A stretch of DNA of 64,000 nt from Branchiostoma lanceolatum (Eukaryota > Chordata > Leptocardii > Amphioxiformes > Branchiostomatidae). A program made the translations under genes and the position numbers. This document shows positions 1-12,696 of this stretch, piece after piece. The stretch lies in the NCBI RefSeq assembly GCF_035083965.1, contig NC_089738.1:8334734-8398733 (forward strand). The letters run 5' to 3'. Every line of letters begins with the position of its first letter. The stretch's first letter is position 1. Under the pieces are notes generated by a model. It was not told the DNA's origin. It did not search any database and saw only the letters and a list, made by a program, of their open reading frames with translations.

Positions 1-900
1 TCAAAGGCGGGTGGTAGGCGGTGCCTTCCTACATGTCCTACGTACGGGCGTATGGATCGTAGAATTCGGCAAAAAAGGAATGATTAGGCCAGTAGAGTCA
101 GTCCCCGGTAAGGTCAATGATTCGCCCCTTTGCGCTAGCTTGTAACGTTAAATGAATGTACCCTCTGGTGGCCAAACTTCACTGACAAACTTTCTCCCTA
201 TTATCATCATGAGCTTGCGTTAGTCTGGTACTAGTGACTATTATGTGCCGGGAATGTTTATCTATCGCACGCCTTGGAAGGAAGTTCAACCATGATAAAT
301 GGTCGGCCGTTGCGAAAATTTGGAATCCCATGCTGTTGATTTTTGTGATTGAATCTGTAAGAAAATATATTTTCATGTCGTTCATGTTTTTGGGACGGAC
401 GCCGGGACGGGGTGAATTTTTTCTATCATTTTCGTCCCGTTAGTAATGCAAATCGAATCGTGTTGCACAAGAGGCAAAACACTAAAAACGTGGGTCTTGT
501 GGAGTGTTTTGGAGCGGGAAAATGCCGGATATTAGCGGTGCCGAACAGTGTACATCGTCGCGCGCGGGTGACGCTCCGTCAAAACAAATCCGCTGGTGGT
601 CTAGCGCGGCCACCGAAAATAGGCAGAAACACACAGGAGGACTTAGCACCTTCGTTTATGAGGGCAATTGTGAAAATCTTTTGTTACAAATTGTTCGAAC
701 ATTGAAACATTTGGATAGATGGTTTGAAACTGTTCTAAATAAAGAGATTTTTGTGTAGTTACGTTCGAAATGTTTCCAACGTATGTGAAATGAGTTCAAA
801 CATGTTATAAGTTTCAATTCTAATTGTTTGAACACTTTAGAACTGTTGTGACTTAGACATTCTTTTAATCAAAATAGTTCAAACATATTACAAATATTAT
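1..900. other. Intergenic, no gene seen
   Basis: Only short open frames occur, with no recognisable domain, splice-consistent exon chain or RNA gene. The composition is AT-rich and I see no clear repeat structure here. Confidence 0.5.
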
Positions 901-926
901 ATTAAAACCCTCTCGGTGACTTTGAA

Positions 927-2690
927 TTGACCCAAATATGTTGTTTTTGGTCATTTCCTTCGTCTCCTGTCAAATCTTCATATGTATACTATGGAAAACT
1001 TCATTCTTCCCTGGGGCTGATCTTTTTTAATTCAATTTTGAACTGGGTTGATTATGCGCAAGAGTGTAATTTTCAGCGGATATTTTTCGACTGGTTTACA
1101 TGGAAATGGCACGGAATATCCCATTCTTGCAAGGGGAGGATTCTTTAATTATTTCTTTCAATTTTGAGCTGGAATGATTATGAAAAAGTCCATTCTTTAG
1201 CAGAAGTGTTAATCAATTAGTGGATATGGTTGTGGACTGGTCCATATTGTGTTGAGGTGCTACTGGAAGACTCAGTTTTGGACTGGGGTGATTCATTTTT
1301 TTAGTGCAAGTATTTTAGAATGGTCCATTGTTATTTGGGGAGAGTCCATTTTTTGCATGGCGAGGAGTATGGCTAAACATGCTGTATTTGCTCGCAAATG
1401 TTGCCTTTCTAGTTACTCATGTTTCTTCTCCTCCTCCTGTCAAATCTTCAAATCGATTCATCTCTGTCATTTTTTGACCAAATGACCTGAAATTTGGTAC
1501 AAAGGTAATGTAGGCAAAAACCAATGTGCGTTTTTTTCCTTTTTTGATATTGACCTTGAAAGTGATTTTATTGAGGTTTTTATGACCAATAATGCATATC
1601 ATGGCCTCCTGGGCCCTGGTATTTCAACCGAATGACCTGAAATTTGCTGTATATGTGCCTTGAACAAATATTTAAAGGACTACATTCTCATTTTTGGCAT
1701 ACATATCTTCAAAACGATTTATTTGGGGCTTTCTTGACAATATTTGCCACTTCTGTCACTTTCAATACTACATATGACCAAAAGGTCAGTGACCCCAAGT
1801 GCCTTGCACCTGGCCTTGCAAGGTCTGTGAGCCTTGCGACCACCTGATTGGTCAATTGAATTAATCTAATTATCTTTCATTTCTGGCGCAGGTGTGCTAA
1901 TATCCATGCCAAATATGGTATGGGAATTCCTAGGACATGTGATTACATGGCTTTGTTCACTCTTTTTTAGAACAAAGATACACATCTCCAGTTCCTATGT
2001 ATTAAACCAAAATAATGTGAAATTTGACATATGTCTGTCATGTACACAGGCCCTCATTCAAATGTTTGGCATACAGCCTTTCAAAACGATTTTTTAATCA
2101 AAGAATTTTTTCGTTTCGTTATTTTCAACCCAAAGTGTATACTATTGAATCTTGCATTCAAACAAAGGGGTGTCACATTCTTATATTTCACCCATACTAT
2201 CGCTGAAATATGTTGTTTTTGGTCATTTCCTTCTTCTCCTGTCAAATCTTCATATATATCATTATGTATACTATGGCAAACTTGATCTTTTTTAATTCAA
2301 TTTTGAACTGGGTTGATTATGCGCAAGAGTGTAATTTTCAGCGGATATTTTTCGACTGGTCTAGTTTACATGGAGATGGCACGGAATATCCCATTCTCGC
2401 AAGGGGAGAATTCTTTAATTATTTCTTTCAATTTTGAGCTGGAATGATTATGAAAAAGTCCATTTGTTAGCAGAAGTGTATTTGTTAATTAATAAGTGGA
2501 TATGGTTTTGGACTGGTACATGTTGTGTTGAGGTGCTACTGGAAGACTCCATTCCTGTATGGAGAGACTGATAATTGTTTTTAGAATGGTCCATTGTTAT
2601 TTTGGGAGAGTCCATTTTTTGCACATCGAGGAGTATGGCTAAACATGCTGTATTTGCTCGCAAATGTTGCCTTTCTAGTAATCATAAGCA
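927..2690. repeat. Direct repeat pair of about 460 bp
   Basis: The block at about 941-1395 recurs at about 2209-2665 in the same orientation. Shared landmarks are TTTTTGGTCATTTCCTTC, the phrase GAACTGGGTTGATTATGCGC, and the end AGTATGGCTAAACATGCTG. The 0.8 kb between them repeats the phrase AATGACCTGAAATTTG twice (about 1481 and 1632). The copies differ by small indels (for example near 2340-2360 and 2540-2580). This looks like a dispersed non-coding repeat or a local segmental duplication. No coding potential is visible. Confidence 0.7.
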
Positions 2691-3033
2691 TCTAGAATAA
2701 TGGTATAAAGCATAGACCATGTCTGAACCTGAAAAAGTGGTCAAGTTCTAACGAGCTTTGCAAGACTTTGGTGGAAATTCTAAGATCACACCAGTTTGGA
2801 CGACACATTGTTCATGCCATGATCTCGGAGTCTAATAACTCGGAATCTAAAAAGCTTTGCGCGAAATAATAGCATCATGATCATCGTTGTGGCTATCAAC
2901 AATTGATTGAAGAAAAACAACGATATAATCGGTACACTACATGGATTTTTTTAACATGCGCCTCGGTGAAATGCCTACTTTTCTAGTTTGGCCTAGATCA
3001 GACTCTCCACTTAAAACTGATCCCATTACTGAA

Positions 3034-3149
3034 GTAGCCTGGGTACCATTCTCGATCCATCCCGTTCTTTTTGCTTGCTACTTACGGATTAGCAAGAGAA
3101 AAGCCTGAGCCAGCGGTAAACTTCTACGGAGGATGGTACCTAGGCTACT
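3034..3149. mobile_element. Short palindromic MITE
   Basis: The ends are inverted copies: GTAGCCTGGGTACCATTC on the left against GATGGTACCTAGGCTAC on the right, about 115 bp overall. Small size, terminal inverted repeats and no ORF fit a non-autonomous DNA element of the kind common in marine invertebrate genomes. Confidence 0.6.
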
Positions 3150-5295
3150 ATCAAAGTGCCAGGCCAGGACAACCGTGGACGCACTCAGTGACTGCCTAAC
3201 TAGACCAGTGTGTAAACATCAGTATGCCCATTCAGCGCTATCTGCGAACCATCTCCAGTCCTGCAAAGCCAGTTTGTCCAGGGGACTGTAACTGTAACCT
3301 GTGACTGTGACAGGCTTACTGCACGCTGCACACCGAATACCATCGGTCGATCGCAACCAATAGCCTTAAGAATACCTTAACCGTGACTTTCACAACACTG
3401 TTGATACCTACTAAAGTACCAGTCAATGTCTGAATTTAGTAGATAATTTACTAACTGTTTGACAGTGACTGAAAGTAGTTCAAAGCACGAAATGAACGGA
3501 ACAGTAGTTAGTGTGGTGCATAACCGGGTGTAACGACAAATATCGTCACTCAGCGGCAAATTTCAAAAGGTTTCAATGTCCTTGATTTCAGAACAAACAT
3601 GTCAAACAGAAGGCTCAGGGGATAATTAAGATCACACAAACGCCTACCCATTTTTTTTATACATGTAAACAATATCTCAAATCAATATCAGAAGATTATC
3701 AATCCAACGATAATGTTTAATCTCATCGATTGGTTAACCGAGCATGCCAGTATAACGTTAATAGCCTGAAGCCTACCTGAAGTAAAATTACAGCTTCTAT
3801 GGGCTTTTATTATATGGCATGATTATATCAAGCTGCTATTTGATTACATCAACGATGAAAATTATCATTGATGTATGAACTTTAAGGTATTCTGATCAAG
3901 TCTGCAATTTTATGGTTTGATCAGAAAAGTCTAGCCTGATTTCAATCAAGCCTCTTGTGACCGCTCGCCGCCCTGTAACCGCCTCGCTGACAGAAACCCC
4001 CGGACAGCTGGAGTTTGCGTTATACAGACTAAGAAAAGTCAATAATCAAATAGTTTAACCAGTATGAAACTTTATACCACAATCGACATTAACTGGTGAC
4101 CTATCAAAGCTTTATTCGATCGTTTTCTTGCATAAGGTATGTTGAAATGGACCAACCAGTTTCACCACAGAACGATAACACTAAGCATGACGAAACGCAC
4201 TAGTTACGTCGCAAAATGGCAAATCCAATTGACAAAAGACAGCGAGACTTGATTTAGAAAATCCATTAGTAGTGTGCCCTCTAATCTTTGAGGACTTCTC
4301 GGCAGACAATTCGTACAAAGAACAACATACATACAGTACATTCTTCAAATATCTACACGTAACATTATTACCGTGTCACTATTATCGTAATAACATTAAA
4401 ATCAGTCCTATCACACAAATGTTAAACTATCACAACTAGTGCAGTCAAGATCATTTCAATTCCACTGAGGGGACAATTCGTAGAGGATTTTAAGGATTGG
4501 GCGAACTGCAATGCTGGCGGTAGCTGATTCCATACTTTAGTGTCTCTATAACTAAAACGACTGACATAGCAGATACGTAGTTGATAGGTAGTTTGTTTCA
4601 CCCGAGACCATCATGCTATATATTTCACACTAATTGCTTTGGAATCAAGGGGGAGGGGGGTATCATGGTTAGAGTAACTACCATTGTCCGCTGCTACGTC
4701 GAAAAACTGATTGACTTTTTTTATGTGGTAAATCTCTTGTAAACAGTTCAAAAACACGTATCTATGGTGGTAACAGTACCCTCTTTTGTACATGATGTAA
4801 GCTAAGTGTTATGTTGACGTTGCTGTGTTGGACGTTTCTTTTCCCTTGGCTTACAGCAAAAAGACAATTTGCGGTCAAAGAGTCTCAGGTGACCAAACAG
4901 GCCCATGTAGTGTTGCAATGCTGTTATAACTTAGTCTAGTGTGACTAAAAACGTACCCATTTCTGCCTTTCTTGACACGCATTTTAGTTACAAATACTTG
5001 CTACAAACACAAGAAGCCCTCACATCAACAGATACGTCAGGGTACGGACCTTCTTTAGGTTCAACGTTCCGTAGGGAAAATATTTTCTTCACGGTTGAAG
5101 TTGCCACTTTTGTTGACTGTGCGTTGCCAAGTCGTTTAGTACATGAGCAGGTATCCCTAGTGTGTACCCTAGTCCGTCCCTACGTATACAAGGCTAGACC
5201 TCTGTTTGAACAACAACATTTGAATTAAAGGCAGCTTTTGGTTGAATATCAGAAAATTTTTGGAAGCAATCCGAAAGTTTCGCCAGAGTTTTGAC
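3150..5295. other. Intergenic sequence upstream of the channel gene
   Basis: I see no convincing gene. A 95-codon open frame at 4941-5228 has no family features. This stretch should hold the promoter and any 5' UTR exon of the channel gene that starts at 5296, but I cannot point to a clear TATA box or donor site. Confidence 0.4.
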
Positions 5296-8200
5296 ATGGC
5301 AGACGACGAAGACACATCGCCGGAGAAGGATTTTGCGGACAACACGACTCTTCATGGGATAGGAAAGGTGTCGGGCAGTGAGAAATGTTCGCTGAAACTG
5401 CTCTGGCTAGCCATCTTTCTGGCCTGTTTTGGAGTGGCGACTTGGCAGATCACAGAGACGTAAGTGGCGTAACTTTATATCTGACTGCAAGTTGAATTAA
5501 CTGATCAACTTTCCCAGTTTGAATATCAGATCTAGATTTACATTTGTACTCTCCAAGCTGAGGTTCGTCTCCGGCTTGTCTGTTTTCTCGTCTTTTAGGC
5601 GTTTTTGTCGGGCTATCTATTTTGTCATGTTTTTCTTGTCTGCCGGCCAAACAGACAGCAGCGGACAAGAAGAAAACCTGACAAAATAGATAGCCCGACA
5701 AAAACCCCTAAAAAGATGAGAAAAAAAGCCGGAGCCGAACCTCTGCTTGGACGGAGCCGAACCTCGGTCTAGTCTGCTTGGAGAGTGGTACATTTGTAAC
5801 CATGCGGCGCATATGAAAAGCTGCAGTACACTAGAAATTGATGGAATGATTTCGATATAAGTCTTGTGGTATCCACTTGTATCTTCGTTTCTAAAGCTCG
5901 GAAAAATGACAGAATGACATGTTAGCGTGAAGTTGGTATCTAGAACTATTCTAACCAGAGTCTTTGAAGGCCAGCGTCTGTTCAGCTTCGGAGCCGGAGG
6001 GATTATCCGATATGTAGATGTTCGGAAAGCGGAAAAATTGGCTAACCTCCAAATCTCTTTCCAGCATCATTCGCTACTTGCAGTACAACACGGTGACCAA
6101 CATCAAACTGGAGTTTGAGAACGAGCTGGTCTTCCCTGCTGTGACCGTGTGCAACTTCAACAGGTACGTCTGAACGAAACAGGGCCGTCTTTCAAACGAA
6201 GGAGTATAAAGACGCTCACCGGCATTGTTGATAAAGTGTCGTTCAATAGCAACCATTCTATTTCGTCGAATTCGCTTCATTACCTTTGCGGGGTACCTGA
6301 GTGGGGTCGTGTGGCGTAAAAGTGGGGTCGTGTGGTGTAACGGCAGGGTGTTTGACCCAGAACCCAGAGGCCCTGGGTTCGAATGCTGTCATGTATTGTG
6401 CCGATCTTATGCCCTTGGGAAAAGCACTTTACACGACGTTCCTCACTCCAGCTAGGTGTAAAAATGGGTACCTGACTACGGTTGGGGAGGTAACAGGCGG
6501 TGGAAGAAGTGGGTTGTACTCCGCCTTCCGATACTGTGCCATAGACACCGTGGATAACAACCCACTGTACCTACAGCCTCAAAAAGGCTATAGAACTTGC
6601 AAGGAGGTCATCTTTTTGGTGCCTTTGGCGTCGTGTGAGTGAGTGAGTGAGTGAGTGAGGGAGTGAGGGAGTGAGGGAGTGAGGGAGCGAGTTCATAAAT
6701 GAGTGAGTGAGTTTGTCTCCAAACATTTCTCTCATCCTAGGTTTGAGGAGAACCGTCTCCAGGCCGACACGCAGGCGTACCTCTCCGCCCTGCTGTACGG
6801 GTACTACCTACCGCCGCCCGTCGGGGTGTACTACGATCCCGTGCTCAACGAGTTAGTGTCCGTCGTCAGGTAAGTACCAACTGAATCTTACGCCCTACCG
6901 CCAGTCTATATGTTAGCCATCAAGTTGAAGATACGAGGGAGTAAGTCAAGCTTTCAAGGGCATGGTCCGAACTTGAAATCAACTCAGTCGCTCATAAAAA
7001 TGTGAACAACAAACTGAGACATTTCAGTCTCAAGAAGGCATGTTTCTTTACATTTGCGCTAAATTTCAACTCATATTATACAAAAATGAACCTGCTATGA
7101 CACAAACGGCGATTTATTTTGACTTACCCTCGTTTCATAAAACGCACGCATTTTGTCAAAATTTTACGGGAAAGAACAACCTCTCCTGTATCGCTTCTTT
7201 CAGGGATGATTTGGATCCAGTCAACACTACGTTGGAGGCCGGATGGCAGTTGGTGAAAGATTGGAACTTCTACGTGTGTGAGTTCAAGGGAGAAGAGTGC
7301 ACCGTAGCGGTAAGTTTTTTGATAATGCTGTATCTCAAACATTACCAATTTTTAGTGCTTGATGCGGACAAAAGACCAACTACAACCAGTCCAAGTTGTC
7401 AAACTACATTTTCAGTTGTTAATGCTTCGGTCACATTTCGAATAAGAGGCCCCGCCGGGTAGTTTTCGGGCTGCACTTTCAGACGTGACCCCTACGTGGC
7501 CCCGTGGGACACCCTGCGGCTACCGGGCTATTTTTGGGCAAGGACGGGCCCAAGGATTTTTAAACTTGAAATTAAAAGCAACCTGGGATCCGGTAACAAA
7601 TAGACGCCGTAAGCTAATCGTGACAACACCGAGAGGTATCCCAAAGGTATGCGACAGTCCATCGGGATAAATTTGTGGCTTTAGGGCCCGACCGGGGCTA
7701 CACCGGCGCAATTGTGAACGTAGCATAAGGCTGAACATGTGCAACAATGACCTGAGATTCGGCCTTCCACCGCCGCCTCTCACACTGCCTTTCAAGCCCA
7801 CAGATGTACATACAACATGGAAAAAACTATAAAGAAAACTATTGTAACACTGCCTTAATCTACAGGATTTCGAGCACGTCTTTACGACCTACGGGAATTG
7901 TTACACCTTCAACGCCGTGGTGGACCCTGACAACCCACGCAGACAGAGGTTACCAGGGGCAGGCAACGGTCTGAAGCTCATCTTCAACATTCAGAGCGTA
8001 AGGGTTTTCATTTTTCGTTTGTGTATGTGGTTAATTGTGATTTTTTTTTTCACCACTTGTCATCATTGCCCTAAAGAAGGTAACAGATATAGAAGGACGT
8101 CCGAAACAATTGCCAGCGAGGTAAGAACAATTTTTGGTTGCGTAAAAATCTACACTATCGTGACTTGAAAGTTCATCTGTTTTGGTAGAAATCATTGTGG

Positions 8201-11200
8201 GCCAATGTTGAACTGTAATTTCCAACACAACAGACAGACGGGGGGCGCCATAGACTTTCTGCAATTCATGATCCACCGAGTCACATTTGTTATTTGCATA
8301 AGGCCACACCAACTTCATTTTATGGATGACATCGTCTGGAGACCCCAAAACTAATGCGCGCGGGCGAAAAAAATAAAATCCAGCAAAAAAAAAAAAATGC
8401 TGCTAAACCACAGGACTACTAGTACAAAGCTGGTACCGGTATTGCAAATTGAACCACAGAACACAGTTTATTTGTAGGAGGTACATGTAGGTTGTCTTGT
8501 TCATCATAGCAGACTCAGCGCAAGTGATTGATTTTTAATATATTGACAAGAACGACCAAAGAAGTATACTATTAGAAGGTATTTGGCTCCAAGGACTGTG
8601 GATGATATAGGACTGTGATGAAAATACTCATATACACCCATAAGGGCAGTTTCAACATACGTGGCATTGAACTCCATATTAAGCATTCCATGGTTTATGC
8701 TCACAAATCTCACTGTGAGACCTCTGCCAATCCCTCAATTCCTCTCTCATGTCTCTCATTGTTGCAAAAGAAACGTGTGAGAGCCACTCTGGATAGGTCG
8801 TGTTTGAAATTGTCTGGGCGATACTCGCTGGCCAGCGCGATCCTCTCGTACAACTGTGCAAACGCAAAATCCCCCTAGCCAACATCGATGGCATACCAAT
8901 CCACAAATGCGCCTTTTGCGGCAATCTAAGTCGGCAAGTTTCGGAATTCCGTGTAGCCTTGGAGGAGGTGATTTTTTTTTTTTGACAACAGGCGAAAATC
9001 AATGCGCGCGCGGATGTCATCCATAAAATTAAGATGGTGTGGCCTAACATGACGTCACAGAAGCCGTGGATTGATCATTCATTGACAAAGACTGGAGTTG
9101 ATTTTTTGGTGTTAGAAATTACATTTCAACTTTGATCCAGAACTCTGATATTGACTGACCATCCTGATAAAGCTACGGATACTCTTTCGATTTATCACAT
9201 ATTGTTTTTGTACGATGACAGGAATTTTACACGGAGGACCCTGCGCAAGGAGGCAGTGACGATGTCGGGATGAAGGTTCTGATTCACGATCAGAAGGAGC
9301 CGCCCAAGATGGACACACAGGGCATCGCCGTCGGCCCGGGAAGCCACGCCTTCATAGGGATATCAAAAGTCGAGGTATCATCGCGTTTATATTTTACGGA
9401 AGGGAAACATGTTGTTTTTGCTACATTTCTTCCTCATCTTCTTCTCCCCCTTCTTCTTCCATCCTCACAACCCCCCCCCCCCCCAAAAAAAAAAGATCAA
9501 TGACCTGCACCAGCCATGCAATGTCATAAAGACATGATAGTTTTGATTTTCATCTTTTTCCAAGAAGAGGTTTGGCATATTTTTTTAAACTTTGATACAT
9601 TTTACAGCGCTTTTGTCGGGCTTGCTATTTTGTCAGCTAAGGTTTTCTTTATGTCGCCAAGCCAAAAAAAACATAAAACACGTCAAAACCAAATGCAAGC
9701 CGGAGCCGAGCCTCTGCTTGCAGAATAGATCTCTATAGCATAGAATAAAACACTAAACTCTTAGCAAATATCTTGTGAGAGAGAGATATGTACATGTGTA
9801 TGTGTTACGAAAGAAAGGCTTCTATAGTAGCCTTTATCCTATCATTAAGGATATCAATCGATTAATCTGAGTAAAAATTGCTTTTAATTTAGACTATCAT
9901 TTTCCATTGTTACAGTACAAGAATGAGATCCCGCCATGGGGAGACTGTCAGGACCTAGAACTTCAGTACTACAAGAACTACACCCTAACCGGCTGTCTGT
10001 TGGAGTGTAGGACCAAACATGTGTACGAGCAGTGCGGCTGTCGGCTGTTCTATCTGCCTGGTAAGAAATGCACATTGTGATACAAGGCTTTCTTTATAAT
10101 CGACTTAGGTCCCAATTGGAAAAGGGGGCCCCGCCGAGTAGTTCACGGGCTTTTTTTTGCACTTTCGGGAGTGACTCCTTCTCGGCCCCGTGGGACACCC
10201 TGCGGCTGCCGGGCTATTTTGAGGCCAGACCGGGACCTCGAATCATTCTAACTCAGACTTAGAATGAACGCGGGACCTAGTAACAAATAGACGCCGTGAG
10301 CTAATCTTGCGAGCACCGGGACAAGTTTGTGGCTTCGGGGCCCGGCCGGGACTACACCCCCGACGGGCAACGGCACAATTGGGACCTACGAATTACCGAG
10401 AGAATCCTTTGCGTTGATAAAAACTAGCATTGAGTTATAAAATCATTTTCGATATGGCAGGGGGCAGTGGAAGACCAGGATAGCTCAGTCCTTACATTCT
10501 TACAATAGGAACCTCGGAATGAAGGTTATGGGTGAGTGTGAGTGGTGGCAATGGCAAAGGATACATGGTTAGGATTTCACGTCGTCTACGTGTTTTAAAG
10601 TAAAATTGCATTACTCAGCTGGCCTTGAAAATTCTACTATGTTTTGTTTACTAATTCGTACAGGAGGCAATGACTACTGTGAGCCGGAAGAGATTGCGAA
10701 CTGCGCACTGGATACAATAAGTAAGTCTTCACTTCTTCATATGAATACTTATGCCAATTGAATACAAGCGAGAGAGACGCTCAAAATGCAAAACTACATT
10801 GCAACAAAATTGTCACAGTTGCCACAGCATGCTTCAAAGAGCTGTGATAACCGTCACTCTAGAAAAGAAGTAGACAATTGAAGATCTTTGGATAGAGGAT
10901 AGAGGTCAAATACGCACAGGCACAATATCAACGAAAAGACCTTATAAATTAGTGACTTGAGGAGCTTAGTAACTGATAACTATATATGTACGTAGCATCT
11001 TTTCTGGACGCAGATGTGCACAGGCAAGATATGAACTTAGGATAAGCTTCCACAGGTACCCGATAAGTGTTTAGATGTTTGGTCCGTCAGAGATCAAAAT
11101 GTTTATACTTAATCGTCTTTCCACAGATGCAGTGACGGCAGGAAACTACACCTGTGACTGCCCCACCCCGTGCGACATCTCACATTTCCAGACCAGCGTG

Positions 11201-12696
11201 TCCTACGCCGGCTGGCCCAACAAGAACACCGCCCGATACTGGCTCACCTACCTGGACCTGTGGGATTCCTGGGACGAGGAGAGCGCCACGTACTACATGT
11301 CGTAAGTTGTATCACTAAACAAACTATATATATAAAACAGTTATTATCATATAGTGCAGGAAAAAATCAAAACAAACCTACATATAATTACCTGGTCCTA
11401 GGGCACTAGAATTGTATACCGATGTTATATATATATATATACTTTACATTCTTCAGTGGGCAACTAATCACCGACTGGATGGATGAAACATTTTTGTTTC
11501 CGTCTCAATGTTCAAGTCAGTTGAGGGTTTCTCGCACCAATGAGCTGTTGCAAATATACCATCAGTTGCAGAACATCAAAATCCTCTTTCATAAGAATCG
11601 CAATCTTTAAAGTGATTTAAACATTGACTTGACAATTGATGAGGACAAATTCTGACCAACATAAATGATCAGTCATCAATAATAATCAATGATAATTTGC
11701 AGACAGAACTGGGTGGTTCTGGACATCTACTACAGCGAGCTGAACTACCAGGTCATCGAGCAGCAGCGAGAGATGACGGAGGGGGACCTCCTCAGTACGT
11801 TGTCTTCATTCTGTTCTTCAAAACACATAGAGCACTTTTGATAAGTGCGAACAGCGATTCGACGTAATGTTGATACCATTCAACAGTCTGATCATGTTCA
11901 AAATAAACTAAATTACAGGAATGTTTCTAGCTGACAAGAAACTCAATGACAATTCCTATGTGTCCTAACTCATCAACCATATGCAGGATGTCAAAATCAA
12001 AACCCTTGAAAGTGGAAAAGGGGGCCCCGCTGGGTAGTTAATGAGGGCTGTTTTTTGCACTTAGGGGCATGGCCTCTATACGTGGCCCCGTAGGACACCC
12101 TGCCGGGCTTTTTAGGGCCAGGCCTGGACCCCGAATCATTTTAACTCGGACTCATGAGAATGAACGCGGGGCCCGGTAACAAATAGCCTAAGCTATTATC
12201 CTCAGTTTGTAACGTTAGTTCTGTGTGTTCTCTGTCCTACAGGCAACATTGGCGGCCAGTTGGGCTTGTTTATCGGAGCCAGTGTCATCACTCTCTTTGA
12301 GTTCGTGGAGTACCTGACTAAGCGCGTCACGTCCTGCTTCCGGAAAAAGTACATGAAGGACAAGGTAAGATTCACGTGATGTTCACGTGTTGTTCACGTG
12401 GATACCTATAGTAATGGCGAACACTTCATGAGTTTCATACAGACTTACAAAAAGTTTATCACATTCAGTGTAACTCTTTTTTCACTTTGCACCGTATTCT
12501 AGTGGGCTTAATCAATTCACAAAACTACTTTTCCTTTTTCACTGTAATAACCTCAAATTAAAGTTCATATGAATGAATGAATCAATCGACAAATGAATGA
12601 GGCCACCCATTAAAGTACATTATCTAAATATGACTATCTCCTGTGCGTTTTCAGGTTTCGGATGTGAACATCAAACCGGAGAAGTCTTTCGCCTGA
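5296..12696 (+). CDS. ASIC-like DEG/ENaC sodium channel subunit
   Basis: Twelve exons: 5296-5459, 6065-6163, 6741-6869, 7204-7309, 7866-7997, 9222-9374, 9916-10060, 10664-10720, 11127-11301, 11703-11794, 12243-12364, 12655-12696. They join in phase to give 471 aa. The N-terminus carries the His-Gly gating motif (TTLHG, about residues 17-21) and helix 1 (LKLLWLAIFLACFGVATW). A Cys-rich ectodomain follows, with family landmarks YGNCYTFNA, PPWGDC and the CxC and PC cysteines after NYTCDC. Helix 2 has the selectivity filter G-A-S inside GGQLGLFIGASVITLFEF. Known for the family: trimeric plasma-membrane cation channels, often proton- or ligand-gated. The spacing and the pre-TM2 segment fit ASICs best, though the protein is a little short (ASICs are mostly above 500 aa). 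The gating stimulus cannot be read from sequence. The ATG at 5296 is chosen because upstream in-frame sequence has no other ATG. Confidence 0.92.
5545..5790. mobile_element. Foldback element in channel intron 1
   Basis: A long imperfect palindrome runs from GTACTCTCCAAGC (left end) to GCTTGGAGAGTGGTAC (right end). The arms share TTTTGTCGGGCTATCTATTT and its complement around 5612-5702. No ORF is present. A diverged partial relative lies at about 9607-9725. Confidence 0.75.
6300..6692 (+). mobile_element. tRNA-derived SINE with (GTGA)n tail
   Basis: The head at about 6325-6385 looks like a tRNA gene, with an A-box-like TGGTGTAACGG and a B box GGTTCGAATGC. It is followed by a roughly 250 bp unique body and a GTGA/GGGA microsatellite tail at about 6636-6688. 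The first about 15 bp of the head are duplicated just upstream (6301 and 6322). Non-coding, same orientation as the host gene, in intron 2. A shorter head of the same family lies at about 35945. Confidence 0.75.
7448..7715. repeat. GC-rich dispersed repeat, copy 1
   Basis: It starts GGCCCCGCCGGGTAG, contains TGGCCCCGTGGGACACCCTG, and ends near GGGGCTACACCGGCGCAATT. Two further copies in the same orientation occur in other introns of the same gene (10124-10395 and 12018-12200). No terminal inverted repeats are obvious. It is much more GC-rich than its surroundings. Confidence 0.7.
8300..9046. mobile_element. MITE of the GGCCATGTTGATT family, long variant
   Basis: The ends are inverted: AGGCCACACCAACTTCATTT on the left and the complement of TTAGGCCACACCATCTTAAT on the right, each followed inward by GATGACATC. 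Internal ORFs have no recognisable domain. It lies in channel intron 5. Shorter relatives are at 15601-16026, 19189-19574 and 47515-47895. Confidence 0.65.
9471..9494 (+). repeat. Homopolymer C then A tract
   Basis: A run of C followed by a run of A lies in channel intron 6, just after a TTCTTC-rich stretch. Low-complexity sequence, prone to assembly error. Confidence 0.6.
9607..9725. repeat. Partial copy of the 5545-5790 foldback element
   Basis: It shares TTTTGTCGGGCT and GCCGGAGCCGA-CCTCTGCTTG with the intron 1 foldback element, in degraded form. Non-coding. Confidence 0.55.
10124..10395. repeat. GC-rich dispersed repeat, copy 2
   Basis: Same family and orientation as 7448-7715. The left end GGGGGCCCCGCCGAGTAG and the core GGCCCCGTGGGACACCCTGC are shared. 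It lies in channel intron 7. Confidence 0.7.
12018..12200. repeat. GC-rich dispersed repeat, copy 3 (shortened)
   Basis: Same left end (GGGGGCCCCGCTGGGTAG) and body as the copies at 7448 and 10124, but the right part is missing. It sits only about 45 bp upstream of channel exon 11. Confidence 0.65.

Noticed and set aside
4941-5228. 95-codon open frame before the channel gene
   Set aside because: No family features. It ends in a stop before the channel frame and cannot be joined to it by a visible splice site.
5242-5295. N-terminal extension of the channel by 18 codons
   Set aside because: It would require a TTG start. The ATG at 5296 is followed by a family-like N-terminus.
8679-9050. 123-codon minus frame and 61-codon plus frame with C-x2-C
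   Set aside because: Both lie inside the long MITE at 8300-9046. There is no transposase or zinc-finger pattern beyond a single CxxC.
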